Assembly: GCA_905178155.1 (NCBI GenBank)
Contig: CAJINV010000002.1
Coordinates: 6,912,743-6,976,742, forward strand
DNA: 64,000 nt
Direction: 5' to 3'
Origin: Amoebophrya sp. A120
Taxonomy: Eukaryota > Sar > Dinophyceae > Syndiniales > Amoebophryaceae
The notes below the pieces were generated by a model. The model was not told the DNA's origin. It made no database searches and was given only the letters and a program-made list of their open reading frames with translations. Below, in pieces: positions 43,837-55,288 of this stretch (its first letter is position 1; each line of letters begins with the position of its first letter). The translations under genes were made by a program, and so were the position numbers.

Positions 43837-45908
43837 GAGTGGGGTAACAATGAAATCCTTATCCGCCCCCCCGGCGGATAAGCCGGGGGGGGGCCCCCCC
43901 CCGGCTTATCCGCCGGCGGGCTGTCCCGAAATAGGCCCCATGAACTGGCCCGGCCCCGGCGCCCCTCGGGCTCACCCCAGCGGCGCCGGGGCCGGGCCAA
44001 TTCATAGGGCCTNGGGGGGGGCCCCCCCCCGGCTTATCCGCCGGCGGGCTGTCCCGAAATAGGCCCCATGAACTGGCCCGGCCCCGGCGCCGTTTGGATG
44101 AGCCCGAGGGAGCCCGGGCCGACACACGGCACGCCGCTGGTGCTTATGGTTTTTTTATAGTAATGCGCAGGAAGTTGCCAAGCGTCGCACTCGCACCATC
44201 GGGGTTGGCAGAGCAAGAAAATGGAGGGACACAGCGCGTCAATGTTTGCCATGCAAGCAAAACAAGGCGGAAAGACGTGGCGTTGGGAATTCACACACAG
44301 AAAGTAGATAGCCTCGCACGTCGGGGCCTGTTTAGGGGTTTTGTCAATAGAAGCCCGGCCCTCATCACGTTACAGGCAGAAGAGACACACACACACACAG
44401 ACCGAGTCCGGCAGCGCGCCTCGCAAACAAGGGCGCCGGGCTTCACGCGTACAGGCTGCCTTGGGGCTGTTCGCAGGTGAAAGCGCCTCGCTGGCTTTGC
44501 AAGCTACTCACAAGCCCCGACGGCTACCAATTGACTCGCGCTGAAAACAGGCCACACAAGAAATCACCACTCAGCCCGCAGCCCCATGCAGGCCCCCGGA
44601 GCTGCTGCCCCGGCGCCCTGGCGCCATGCGTGCCGCGTGGCGAGGCGGCCGGGGTGCCGCGAGTGAGCCAGCACGGGGGTGGTAGCTCGCTGGTAGCGGG
44701 CTGCGGCTTGCCCAGGGCCACAACCCGCCGCACTGGGCCCCGGGGCCTGTGCGGCGGGAAAACCCCACCGGGGCCCGAGGTGGGAAGCGGGAAAACGTGC
44801 AATGGGAACCGAGAAAACCTCATTGGGCCCCGAGGCCTGTTGCGCGTCACTAACTTCGGACGAGCATCTGCGCCGCGCCGGAAACCTAGAGCACATTGGC
44901 CGGCGGCGGTATGAAAAAAAAAGCCGGCGAACAAAAGTAGAGCGCGCGAGGCTATCGCCCGCGCGGCTCAATTGCTCAAATATCTATGGCCGTGGCGGAA
45001 GCTATTGAGCCGCGCTGTGGCAAGCTAACATGTCACCAGCACGGCCCGGCCCGCGGCCCAGGAAATGGCTGCCCAGCCTAGAGCCCCCTCCTGCCTCGGT
45101 AGAATATAAGTCGAGCACGCCACCGGAGGGAATTTTACCAGCGATGGCGCCCCACATTTATAAGAGGCGAGCCCTCGGCGCGCAGCCGTGGGCGTTGTCG
45201 CGGCCTGTTTCGGTGCGTGGCAGCCTGGGCCCATTGAAAAAGCAGGGCGGGGGGCCCATGACGGGCGGCGGGCTTGGGTTTGCACAGGCGCACACCCCTA
45301 GAAGGCGGGCGCGCGCAAGATGAAACCCTCAGCCCGTTGCGTTTCATTCTCGCTTCGGACCCTAAGCCGCTGCCTGCAGGCATGCGTGCCCAAGAGCAGG
45401 GCAGCATGGCCTGGCAAGTACGCACACAGCCCGAATGATGTAAGCGAGGAAGCTCGGCGGCCCTCACGCTGGGGGTTTACTTCTGTGGGGCAAGTTCTAG
45501 CCCTGGCCCTGTGTGCCCGCTGCTATTTGCTGGCCCACTTCTTGCATGGCGAATGTATTCCCCAAGCTTTAGCACCTTTTGCGTGGCAAGTATGTATCTG
45601 CTGGCGGTTTTTTTAAGTCTAAAGCGGTCCCGGCAGTGAGTGTAGAGCCTTCAAATGCTGCGCCTGCTACTTTCAAAGAAACACCTCAAAGGCCGGCGGC
45701 GTCATGCCGTCGACCTTTGTGGTGTTTCAAAATCTTCCCACAACATGCCGGATGTTGTCGGCATTTCCGGGTCCTTCAGGCGATGGTAGCGCCCGGCCAC
45801 TTTGTCGCGGCTATACCGGTACGGCCCGCCGGCGGATAAGCCGGGGGGGGGCCCCCCCCCGGCTTATCCGCCGGGGGGGCGGATAAGGATTTCATTGTTA
45901 CCCCACTC
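43837..45908. mobile_element. 2.07-kb GC-rich element with 85-bp terminal inverted repeats
   Basis: Bases 43837-43921 read GAGTGGGGTAACAATGAAAT... and are repeated as an inverse at 45824-45908, ending CCCCACTC. Each TIR itself contains a palindrome (CCGGCGGATAAGCCGG ... CCGGCTTATCCGCCGG around a G-run/C-run centre). TAG lies immediately outside both ends and may be a 3-bp target duplication. The interior is GC-rich, with a tandem duplication near the left end, a short CA run near 44390 and a hairpin at about 45680-45730 (AACACCTCAAAGG / CCTTTGTGGTGTT). No transposase frame is recognisable, so it appears non-autonomous. Confidence 0.85.
43885..44093. repeat. Tandem duplication of GC palindrome unit with one undetermined base
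   Basis: The block running from the G-run/C-run through CTGTCCCGAAATAGGCCCC and ATGAACTGGCCCGGCCCCGG occurs twice, starting near 43885 and again near 44014. Between them lies an inverted half (CGGGGCCGGGCCAATTCAT). Base 44013 is N, exactly at the start of the second G-run. Confidence 0.8.
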
Positions 45909-47614
45909 TAGATAGTTTTCGTTTTGAAACTGAAACAAGAAGTGCTAAATTAGAAGATTCTAGCTCAGTAGTTCGTAGTTGTCGTGATCGTTCAAAGTGG
46001 CAGAAAGGGCTACATGAGCGACCGAACAGCTCACAAATGAACTGCATCTATCGAAAAAGAAGCGTTACTTTTCGTTGTATCTCTAAATGCAATCACATGT
46101 GTCAACTTTACAATTACCACACACGGATCTGCAGCTGGGCAATCCGGATCTACCGAGGTTCCAAAAAGGCATCGTAATCGTACGCACGTACTAAAGCGGC
46201 CCGACCGCAAAACGACCCTAACATGTAAAACAATAGTTCGCATGAAGATCGAGCGTTAGCAATTTTCACCCTAGCCGGTTTTGGTAAGTTTTCGGTTGAA
46301 AGCAGTTGCAAACTCAGCTCGATTTATCCATTATCTCGCGGATTTATTATATTCTAGTGCAGTACAACTAGCAGCATATGATTAGCTAACGAACACGAAG
46401 CACGATAGATCAAGCGCAGAAATAAAAAGCGCGAAGTACTATTCATCGAGTGTAGTTGATGAACTCTGAGGATCATGATATCAGAAGTAGATTATTTCTC
46501 GTTTACATGTGAATCTCGTCACTGCGCCTGCAGCGGAAGCTTCTGTAGCAGAAAAGGCCTCTGCTGCGAGCTGGGATGACGCGTTGTGTCACGCTGCAAG
46601 CTTCTTCTCGCTTAAAAAGAAGCTTCCGGCTGATACGGTAGTGACCATGGCAAGAGCCGAGCACTGGTTATTGTCTCCGAAGACTTAGACTGCGTATTCA
46701 GCGCAACGGCAACGACTTCTATTTCAATTTCTACATGATTACTATAACGACTTTCGATTATCTGCTGAACGAACAAATTAAACCGACAACGAATGTACGA
46801 GGACACGGGATTTTCTATTGATCTTGATGCAACTTCTGAATCTGATGACCAGTTTTGGGAGGACGAAGAACGAGTAAAACCTGCGGGCTAACGGGAGCGG
46901 TGGATACTCGACCGCAGTTTTTAGAAATGACCCTCATTGCAAAAGAACCGCGTGATCGTGAACCAGCTCGTTCGCTGTGCGAAATGCAAAAAGAAGCTGC
47001 ATTATTTCCACGACCTTGTAGTTGCAGCGAATTCATCAAGAAGCGAACACACCGAAGCAAGTCAGGCCGCCTTCTGTTGTTCACGGTACTAGTAGAAGGC
47101 GCATTCCTCACCAAGTAAAGATCCTCCAACATGATTGGTATTATCCATGATACGCAGAATCGTCTGCACTAAGGTGCATCTACTTGCGCATGCAGCCGGC
47201 ATACATCAAGAAGATCTGGAATGAAACGAAGTACAACGCTAGAAACATTAACGTTTTCGCCTGGAAACAAGATGCACAGTCACATTGAGCTGTGTTTCAT
47301 GGTTTTCTATAGCCTCACGAATTACATGGTGGTGTGTACTTTTCTTCAAGCAGCTGCACACGAACATGCTCACATTTTATTTTTATCAGAACGAAGAAGA
47401 AGACAGCGATTTCACGAACATGATATTTTTGTAGGCGACTTCAGATTTCATTTTTATCAACAACAACGTTGTAGTTTAATTCCAATAAAAACGATATACG
47501 AGGATAACGCACTTAGCTTCATCTTGTAGGAACTGGGAAAATCGTCTCATTGTTCTAAATTGCTAAGTACCACATCTTCAGCATTTCAATAAGACAAAAA
47601 ACAACAACTCGAAG
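45909..47614. other. AT-rich intergenic region
   Basis: Average to AT-rich DNA downstream of the TIR element. Two ORFs on the + strand (46855-47118, 87 codons; 47221-47529, 102 codons) have no recognisable features. The second includes a moderately hydrophobic stretch, but evidence is too thin to call a gene. Confidence 0.45.
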
Positions 47615-48378
47615 ATGTCGGGCATTATGGAGTACAACGGTTCGGCCGTGGTGGCCATGACGGGGAAGAATTGTGTGGCCATCGCCACGGACAAGCGACT
47701 CGGGGTTAGGCAGTTGACGACCGTCTCCTGCAACTTCCCAAAGGCGTTCGAGCTCACCGACAGGTGCTACATGGGCCTGTCCGGCTTTGCCACCGACGTG
47801 CAGACGGTGTCGCAACTGATGAAATTCAAGTTGAAACTGTACCAGTTACGGGAGGAACGGACGATGCAGACCGAGACAATTATGAACTTGATCTCTACCA
47901 CGATGTACGAGAAACGGTTCGGCCCGTATTTTGTGGAGCCGGTCGTGGCAGGCTTGGACGCGGAGAACAACCCAAAAATTTGCAGCTACGATTTTATCGG
48001 GGCGCAGTCGATCTCGTACAGAAAATCATGGAATGCTTTTGAATGAGAATGATCATGTAGAAGTTCTTCTTAGCGAGGAGGCCAGGACGTATGATCCTCT
48101 AGGTCTAGATTCTTGATTTATTCGTCACATTATAGCCAAAATCCTAAATCACCCTCAGGCACGACTTCACCTGTGCGGGGACCACTTCCGACCAGTTGAT
48201 GGGTGTGTGCGAATCCTTCTGGAAACCCGACATGAACCCGGACGAGTTGTTCGAAACGATCTCCCAGTGCCTCCTGTGCGCCGTGGACCGTGACTGCCTG
48301 GCCGGTTGGGGCGGCGTGGTCCATGTCATCACGCCGGAGGGGGTGCGAACCCGGTCGTTGAAGGGAAGAATGGACTAG
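47615..48378 (+). CDS. PSMB3: 20S proteasome subunit beta type-3
   Basis: Exons 47615-48015 and 48159-48378 (GT-AG intron, phase 2) give 206 aa, essentially the family length of about 205. It begins MSGIMEYNGSAVVAMTGKNCVAIATDKRLG, the Ntn-hydrolase beta-subunit fold start of the non-catalytic beta-3 subunit, which has no processed propeptide or active-site Thr. The splice yields YDFIGAQSISHDFTCAGTTSDQLMGVCESFWKPDMNPDELFETISQCLL, closely following the conserved (D/N)P(D/E)xLFExISQ motif of PSMB3/Pup3. It ends TRSLKGRMD. Role: structural subunit in the two inner beta rings of the 20S core particle in cytosol and nucleus. Confident by several independent motifs. It is a good anchor for showing that canonical GT-AG splicing occurs in this genome. 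Confidence 0.97.
48016..48158 (+). other. Canonical GT-AG intron (143 bp) in the beta-3 subunit gene
   Basis: Donor ATCTC^GTACAG, acceptor CACCCTCAG^G, phase 2; boundaries fixed by the protein family. It contains stop codons in frame. Confidence 0.9.
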
Positions 48379-49901
48379 TTTATTTCAATTGTGATAGTAG
48401 ACTCGATGAGACGAGTGTGCTTGCGTGTGGTAGAAGATAGAGTGGGTTTGTTTTTCACAGCGACGACGCGAAATTGGTCTACCTGACCAGGTGTCTATAC
48501 GAACATGGCGGGAACGGAAAATTTCGAAAAAACGCATTTTTTCTCGTCTCTAGTACCCCTATCTCACTTTCTAGGCGCCGGCAGAAATCGTATGCGATGG
48601 TGCTGCTGTCGTCGACAAGCATTTTTTAAAGCGAATACAAAAAAGGCAAATTATAGGAACGAAGCTGCAACACACGCACCCGCACGAGATGACGGGCCAG
48701 AGCGCCAACAGATCTTCGCGTCTGTGTCTCTTCATTTAGAAGTAAAAATGGAAGAAAGAATTATGGCTGCTATTAAGAACGAAAACGATCCAGAAAAATA
48801 ACCAAAAGATCAAGCTTTGTTGATGATGTTTCTTTGCCGCCCTGACGTCGCTTCCCTTTATGCTACAAGAAAATCCCGACTCTCAGTACGCCAATGATCT
48901 CGAAAAGAAAAAGCTCATTCCTAGCTTGTAGATCTTCAGCTGTTTTGCTGATTTTGGCACAGAAGCGATCTGTTTTTTTTACTTGACACTTGATCCTGGA
49001 CGACCTGGACGTCAAAATCGGGTCCCTTTCTTGAAAAGTGAACTTTGCTTGAAGTATATGATCGAATACATAGGTTTTTCAAATTTGTCTTTGCAATTGG
49101 AATATCTCTGCTTGTTTACCTCCAGGTTTCATTTCAGCACGCGACAAGGTACCAACGTACCTCGATGCAATCAGTAGAAGTACAAGAAATTTCACGAAGT
49201 AAGTCTAATTTTGTTTTTCATCTCACAGATATACTTTCTCATTATCTCGCTGCGCAAAGTACTAGACCCGTCTAAAAACGACAAGAAGTATCAATATAAA
49301 CGACCTAGTTGTAAACAGTGAAACCATGGCTGACAAGACCGCTAGTGCATTTCCTTTCCAGCCTGCTTGCCTTTGAAAAGATGAAAAAGTCGACGAAAAT
49401 TTGTTGGTGAAAATGCTGAGCGCGACTTTTTTCATGCTTTTCTTATTCGACACCGTCCTGGGAGCCGGATAGCAGGACGCGTGCGGAATCTAGAAAAGAC
49501 GAGAAGCACGAAGAGAATAGCAACAGGAGTTCCTTGTTCACTGCAGCGGTGGCGGACGAGAGGCGGAGTCCCAGCGGTGGTCACAGCTCGCCCTGTCAAA
49601 AGACCAATTGCAAGAGAGTCTTCACCTTTATTCGCACCAAGTAAGTATTCTGGCGACCTCTAGTACTACAAGTTCATCTGCAGCGACAATTATTTTCACG
49701 GTTCTTTTCCGACCATAAGCAATTGCAGCTCGCTCCACGAACGCAGTACCGGCGACCTATAGAGAAGAGGATACTACAAGAGACGGCCGACACACGATTC
49801 CGTCTGCCTGTATCAACTGCATCTCAAAAAACGCCGACTACCTAGAACTACCCGGCGCAGCTTAACCACTCTTTTTTTTCGGCCCGAAATATACCGACGC
49901 C
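48379..49901. other. Intergenic region, no convincing gene
   Basis: Mixed-composition spacer between the proteasome gene and the permease. A 98-codon ORF (48505-48801) lacks recognisable features. A short intron-containing gene cannot be excluded, as several pyrimidine-rich AG sites occur around 49130, but nothing can be modelled. Confidence 0.4.
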
Positions 49902-52900
49902 ATGCTGCTCCAGTACGGCCAAGAACGAGCAGCTGCTCGTGGAAGCACCGCTTCCAGCCCCGGCTCGTCTGCGCGGAGCAGCGGCGCGAAGAAGCCAGTG
50001 GAAAAACTGGCAGGTATGGGTCGCGCCTCTTCCAGGCCGTCTACCACCACGGATTTGCATTTGTCCGGCCCGGAGACTTTCTTGCCGGATCCCGATGAAG
50101 ACTCCTCTCTGTACGAGCAAATCGTTAATTTTCCCTCACAGTTTCAAAGTTGGCGGGAAGGTAGACGCATGCGGGGGACCAGAACCAGTTTGATGTCGGG
50201 ATCGGTTGAAATTGGAGATTTGGGCAACAAGGATTTCTACGGGGCGGCAAGAACATCAGAAGCACGAGCTGCAGCCGAAGAACAACACGAATCCGCAGAG
50301 GTGGGCGTGGCGGAGGCGGCAATGGCAAGAACTACCGATTATGAGGATCAGCTGCAGCCGCTCTTGCTGTCCGAAATTACAGCTAAGCCTGGTCCAAAAA
50401 ACTCAACCACTCTCTCCTCCGCGTCCCGGACCGACTCGCCGAACAACTTCGCAGACAAAGAGACAGCTTCCCAACACACCAAAAAAATGCGCGTTCCGGC
50501 CGTCGCAGCGCTGGCTTTTTTCTCCGTGTCGGGCGGTCCGTGGGGTGTCGAGCAGATCTTCAATTTTTCTCCGCTCCTCGGACTCCTCGTGTTGGCCTTC
50601 ATCGCGGTTTTTTGGTCCTGGGCGCAGTGCCAGTGGATCAGCGAGCTGAGCTGCGCGATGCCCCGGGACGGCGGGGCGTGTGTGTGGGTAAGACGAGCGT
50701 TTGGCGATACAATGGGCCACCAGATGATTTTGTGGAGTAGAGTTTCGAGCTCCTTCAGCTCGGCGATTTTCGCGGTGATGCTGGTCGACGCGCTGCTGGA
50801 TATTTGTTTGAAATCGGTGCTGCCGTGCGACTCGTTTTGGTTCACATGGTGGGGAATCCGACTGTTGCGGGTGTTGATCATTTTGTTGCTAGCGGTTCCG
50901 AGCCTGTTTTCCGCAAACACCTACGACCGAATTCTGGAGATCATGGCAGTTACCGGGATGGTCAGCTTACTGGCGTTCTGCGTCTATGTGTTCGGCTTTT
51001 ACACCGGGGGCAGCCGGTTCGACGCGGTTGCGAAGCAACCAGTTGTAGTTCCGACGAGCAGCGGAATTTTGTTACCGTCGACCGGTCCAAATCCGCAGTC
51101 GGGCGAAATGCACGACAGGTTGCAGCTATTAGGTCCTCAGCATGAGGAAGTGGTCATACAGCGAGCCTCTCTAGCGAAGCGTCCGACAATGATGGAGGCA
51201 GCAGCAGCTGCAGCAGCCAATCCAGGCCCTGACGAGGAAATAACAATGAAGGACTCGTCGATATTGACATCATCTCCCAAAGAACCAACTCGCGGATTTC
51301 TCGAGCCACCACGTGCTACTCCCGAGGACAAGAATCAACAAGGCGCAACCCAAAATGGTGAATCAAGCACCAACCGCCCACCACAGCTCACTGGAGCTGC
51401 GCCGTCGTCACCAAACGCCGACCCACCCGCCGATGAGGACCAGACGTGCATTCGCCCCTGGACGAGGGGCCCGAAGGACTGGGGCATTTTGCTCGACAAA
51501 CCCCCGGAAGATTTCCACTGGTTTTCCGACGGGAACAAGCTACTGATGTTTGCCTATTGGTCCATGTCCGGATGGGACAACGTTTCCTCCGTCGCCGCGG
51601 AAATCCACCAACCGGAGAAAACTTTACCGAAAGCCCTGACTATCGCCTGCGTCGCGTCCTGGCTGCAGTACGCGATCGTTTTTTCCGCGGTGGCGATCGC
51701 AAACGTGGAGCCGTGGGCGAATTGGGGGGAGGAGGAAGACGAACCGGGCGAAAAGGACATGATCCCCATACCGCAGCTGATTGAGCGGATCGTCTTACCA
51801 GGGCCAGCAGTCGGGGAGAGAGCGAACGTGGAAGCAGAGCGTGTTCTTGCAGGTCATGAAATCTCGGAAGCAGCTGCAGGCCGCGAAGAAGATACTCAGC
51901 AACAAGCTGCCACGGACCACGATGCTAAACAACAAGCTGGAACAAACAACACCTGCCCCAACCGCAAGAACACCGCGCCGGGGAAAAGCAAAGCCAAACA
52001 TCAGCAGTTCGCGACTGAGCACGACGTGGAAAAGACTCCTCTGTGGAACTTCCTAAAAACCCTGATCATCCTCACCATGCTGTGCGGTTACGTCGCTCCC
52101 TACGCGTCGGAACTACTTGCGTCCGCCCATCAAGTGCCGGGTTTGGTGGAGGACGGCATGCTCCCGAATTGGAAGGTCTTCAGCTACAGACACCCGAAGT
52201 TCCACACCCCCTGGGGCGGGATCTTAGTGCACACGACAACGGTGATTTTTCTGGTGGTGGCTTTGGATTTCAGCATCCTACTGATCTTCGATAGCATGTT
52301 CAACGTGTTGCCGGACATGTTTGGCTTGCTGGCGTTCTTCAAGCTAAGAAGAGATGATCCGCTGGAAGTGGTAGAAATCGGAGAAATCGCCGGCGATTTG
52401 TCTTGTCGGAACTCTTTGGTGAATTTGGATGGCGAAAATGCTCTTGCAGACGACGCTCTGGAAGATTGTAGCACTAGAAAAAATGTCGCGGGAGTAGACC
52501 AAGATAATGAGCGCCGTGCTCTTCTTGTGCAAATCCCGTCCGACGCAGTCGCCGCCTCGGTTCCTACCTCGCCCGGAAAAATCACCAATCACCCATTAGC
52601 AGGACAAGCTCAGCAAGAACCTGGCACAGCAGGCGTTAAGACCGACAATCTCGCTCCTCAGGTCACTCCTTCTTCAACAACGAAGAAGAGGCAGTACCAG
52701 CACAGAGCGACGAACAAGCGCACCAGAAGCCGCAGCGTGACCAAAAAATCCTCTCCAAACCACCACGAAAAGCACCACCGAACGCGCACCCCGACGCCAG
52801 CTTCCGGCGACGAACTGTCAACGACCTCTCGATCGCCAATCGAGGGGGAAACGTGCACCACGCAGTTCAGCCGGGAAGACCCGTCTTTTGCGATCATCAT

Positions 52901-55288
52901 TCAGACCGACCAGCCGGACCCGAAATGTAGTTCCCGTGCAGAAGTAGATGCTGCCTTAGCTAGTCCGATGAGGAGCAGTTGTGGAACAAAAGCCAGCGGA
53001 AGTGGCGCCAGTAGTGCTTGTTCGCCTGATTCCACATGTAAGCAGAAGGAAACGATGGCGAATGCAGATGCAGCTCCCTGTGACGTTCTTGCATCGAACG
53101 GCATGATTCCTGCTGGTGGAGCAGCAGATATACAAGTGCTCAGCTCCCCCTCCCCCTCAAAATATTGATATTGGAATATTTATTTGGTTACCAAATAGCG
53201 CGCTTCTATGTCACCAAATAGTGCGCTTTTATGTCATCAAACCGTGCACGTTTCGACCTCAAATGCGGAGCGCTTGCGTTGCTTTTTGTGCGACCAAAAG
53301 CGTCGCAAAAGTTTGCAGTCTCTCGCTATGTTGTGAAAGCTAATCGCGATGCTTTGGGCTCACTCCCCCTCGCCAAGGCTGTCCACTTCCCCTCATGAGG
53401 GGGAGTGGGCCCATAGCATCGCGATTAGCCATCAAAGTGTAATATTTTTTGAGCTCACTTCCGAGGTCGCAAAAAAGTCGCTGATTTGACGACACAAAAA
53501 GTGGCGATTTGGCGAGCATTTGCCGGAAGTCTTGCAACTTCTCAACTTACACGCAGAAGAAGGCCCGGCCTTTTCTTTTGGTTGTTGCCGTCTCCTTGTT
53601 TATTCCTGACGCAGTCATCTGACCCCGATTTCTGCGCCAGGTGTGCGGAGATCACAGGCTCGATCGATCAAAGGCACGAAGACACTCCGGGTCCGCGACC
53701 TTTTGCGACGCGTTTGCTGCCACAAAACGCAACGCGATGGATCGCTGCGCATTTATCGGAGTCGAAACGTGCGCGATTTGATGGCACAAAAGTGCAACAT
53801 TTGGTGACATAAAAACGCATTATTTGGTAACCAAATAAATTGCGAAATATTACGAAAAAGTAATACTTTGAGGGGGAGGGGGAGCTTGTCACTTGTATAG
53901 CAGATACCAAACACGAAAATTTCGCACAGAGCGAACGGGAAGAGCAGCACCACATCGTGGAAAATTTGACGCCGAAAAATTACTACGTCGGAGCTGGCTG
54001 TGTCAACAAGAATACAACCTCTGCCGTTGTTGAAGATGGCAAGGGGGGCGATCTGAATCTGTTTCAGCTGCAACATCCTGCTGCGCCATCTCTGTCTACT
54101 TCCCAGCACCCAGCACACAACTACACGACCACTCCAGATTTTAACCCTTTTCAGGGCACCCATCTACAAATAAATCGATTTGACAGCCGAAGAACCAGTC
54201 TTTCTTTCGTCCAGTCGGACGGCTGCGTGTTGACAAACAGCTGTTATGGTCACAATCACCTGGAAGTGCCTCGTGACTCAAAGGAGCACCATCATTATCG
54301 AGGAGGGACACAGCATCACCATCATCAGCGGCACGTTTTTGTCGGCCGTAGAACAGGGAGCAGCGTTCGGACCGCGAGCCCAGACGCGAATTCTGTAAAG
54401 AACGGCGGCAAAAGCAAAAGCAGGAAAAACAAAAAGCGGGAGAACCGGGATAGGAATAACGCTACTTCGAAATCGCGGAACGACAGCTTCGATACTCACT
54501 CGAGCTTGGTATCCTCTGCGGGCGTGGTTTACCATCGTCACGATCCAGACTACACCGGGAACAACAATAAAGAGCACTTCTCCCCTTCTCTATCCTCGAC
54601 CGGAAGGCAGACCTGTGATGTCGACTACTACAAAACCCTGCACGTTGATGTGGATGGTGCGACAAGTATTCGCAAGCTCTCCGCACTTTCCATCAGAAGC
54701 CTGTCGCTGTCCACAACATCTTCCTCCCGGACTCCGTCGTACATCCACGGTGGGGAAATCAAGCGCCCCTTCGTGGTGAAAAGCTGGGTGGTATATGGGA
54801 TTTTTCCGATCTCGTTCTTGTTGTCTATTCTGATCCTGTTTGGCAGCATTTTCGGGACCTACATCGACGAGGGAAAGACCACGACGATGATAGGTTTTTT
54901 CTCCGTCGTCACCTTCGGTTTCGCAATGTCCTTCGGGTTGAACGTGATCGGAAACTGTGTTGAGAAGCACGCCGCTGCTCGGAAAGTCGATGAGCTGCAC
55001 GGAGACTGTCGTGGACGAGGTGTGGGGTTTGATGAAGAAGCCGGTGTTCTTGTGCACCATTACGACCATCATGCTCCGGCGCCGGCACCACAGCCTGTTG
55101 ACTGCAGTGACAATGCAATCTTCGCAGTGCCGCCGGGTGGTTCATCTGGGGTGGAAAAGATCGGCAACGGAACAAAGAGCAGCGGCTTGTTGTTGGAACG
55201 ATGTGATGAACAAGGCCTAGCTAGTGCTAGTGACGAGCAAGCGGGTCGTGCAGCTGCGGAATCGGAAGATGTGAAGCCTTCTGTGTAG
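49902..55288 (+). CDS. Very large APC-superfamily amino-acid/polyamine permease
   Basis: Exons 49902-53128 and 53905-55288 give 1536 aa, two to three times the usual 450-600 aa. After about 195 hydrophilic residues the first membrane helix has the APC signature AFFSVSGGPWGVEQIF; further helices follow (LLVLAFIAVFWSWAQ, AVMLVDALLDICL, LRVLIILLLAVPSLF, VTGMVSLLAFCVYVFGF). A hydrophilic loop of about 170 aa precedes NKLLMFAYWSMSGWDNVSSVAAEI, the conserved helix-6 region with Glu, then LTIACVASWLQYAIVFSAVAIA, LIILTMLCGYVAPYASELLASA and LVHTTTVIFLVVALDFSILLIF. A second loop of over 350 aa carries the I11 junction. The last two helices (VVYGIFPISFLLSILILFGSIFG; MIGFFSVVTFGFAMSFGLNVIG) lie in exon 2, which shows that the two frames are one gene. 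It resembles the LAT/polyamine-uptake branch, probably an importer at the plasma or vacuole membrane; substrate unknown. Confidence 0.88.
53129..53899. mobile_element. Introner-like element I11, 771-bp near-complete hairpin
   Basis: Flanked by GCAGA at 53124-53128 and 53900-53904. Left end TATACAAGTG then AGCTCCCCCTCCCCCTCAAA; right end is the inverse (TTTGAGGGGGAGGGGGAGCT ... CACTTGTATA). The arms continue inwards through TTTGGTTACCAAAT and GTCACCAAATxxTGC words on both sides to a central palindrome at about 53338-53430 (CTAATCGCGATGC ... GCATCGCGATTAG), so most of the element can fold back on itself. Removal joins ...PAGGAAD to TKHENFAQSE in frame. Confidence 0.9.

Noticed and set aside
47221-47529. 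102-codon ORF upstream of the proteasome gene
   Set aside because: No domain, no conserved-looking segment, AT-rich context; likely chance.
48505-48801. 98-codon ORF between the proteasome and permease genes
   Set aside because: Composition is like the surrounding spacer and no motif is recognisable.
53957-55288. Separate small membrane protein gene starting at an internal Met-like codon
   Set aside because: The 771-bp element I11 with GCAGA duplications lies directly upstream and its removal keeps the permease frame; the two helices complete an APC-type topology.
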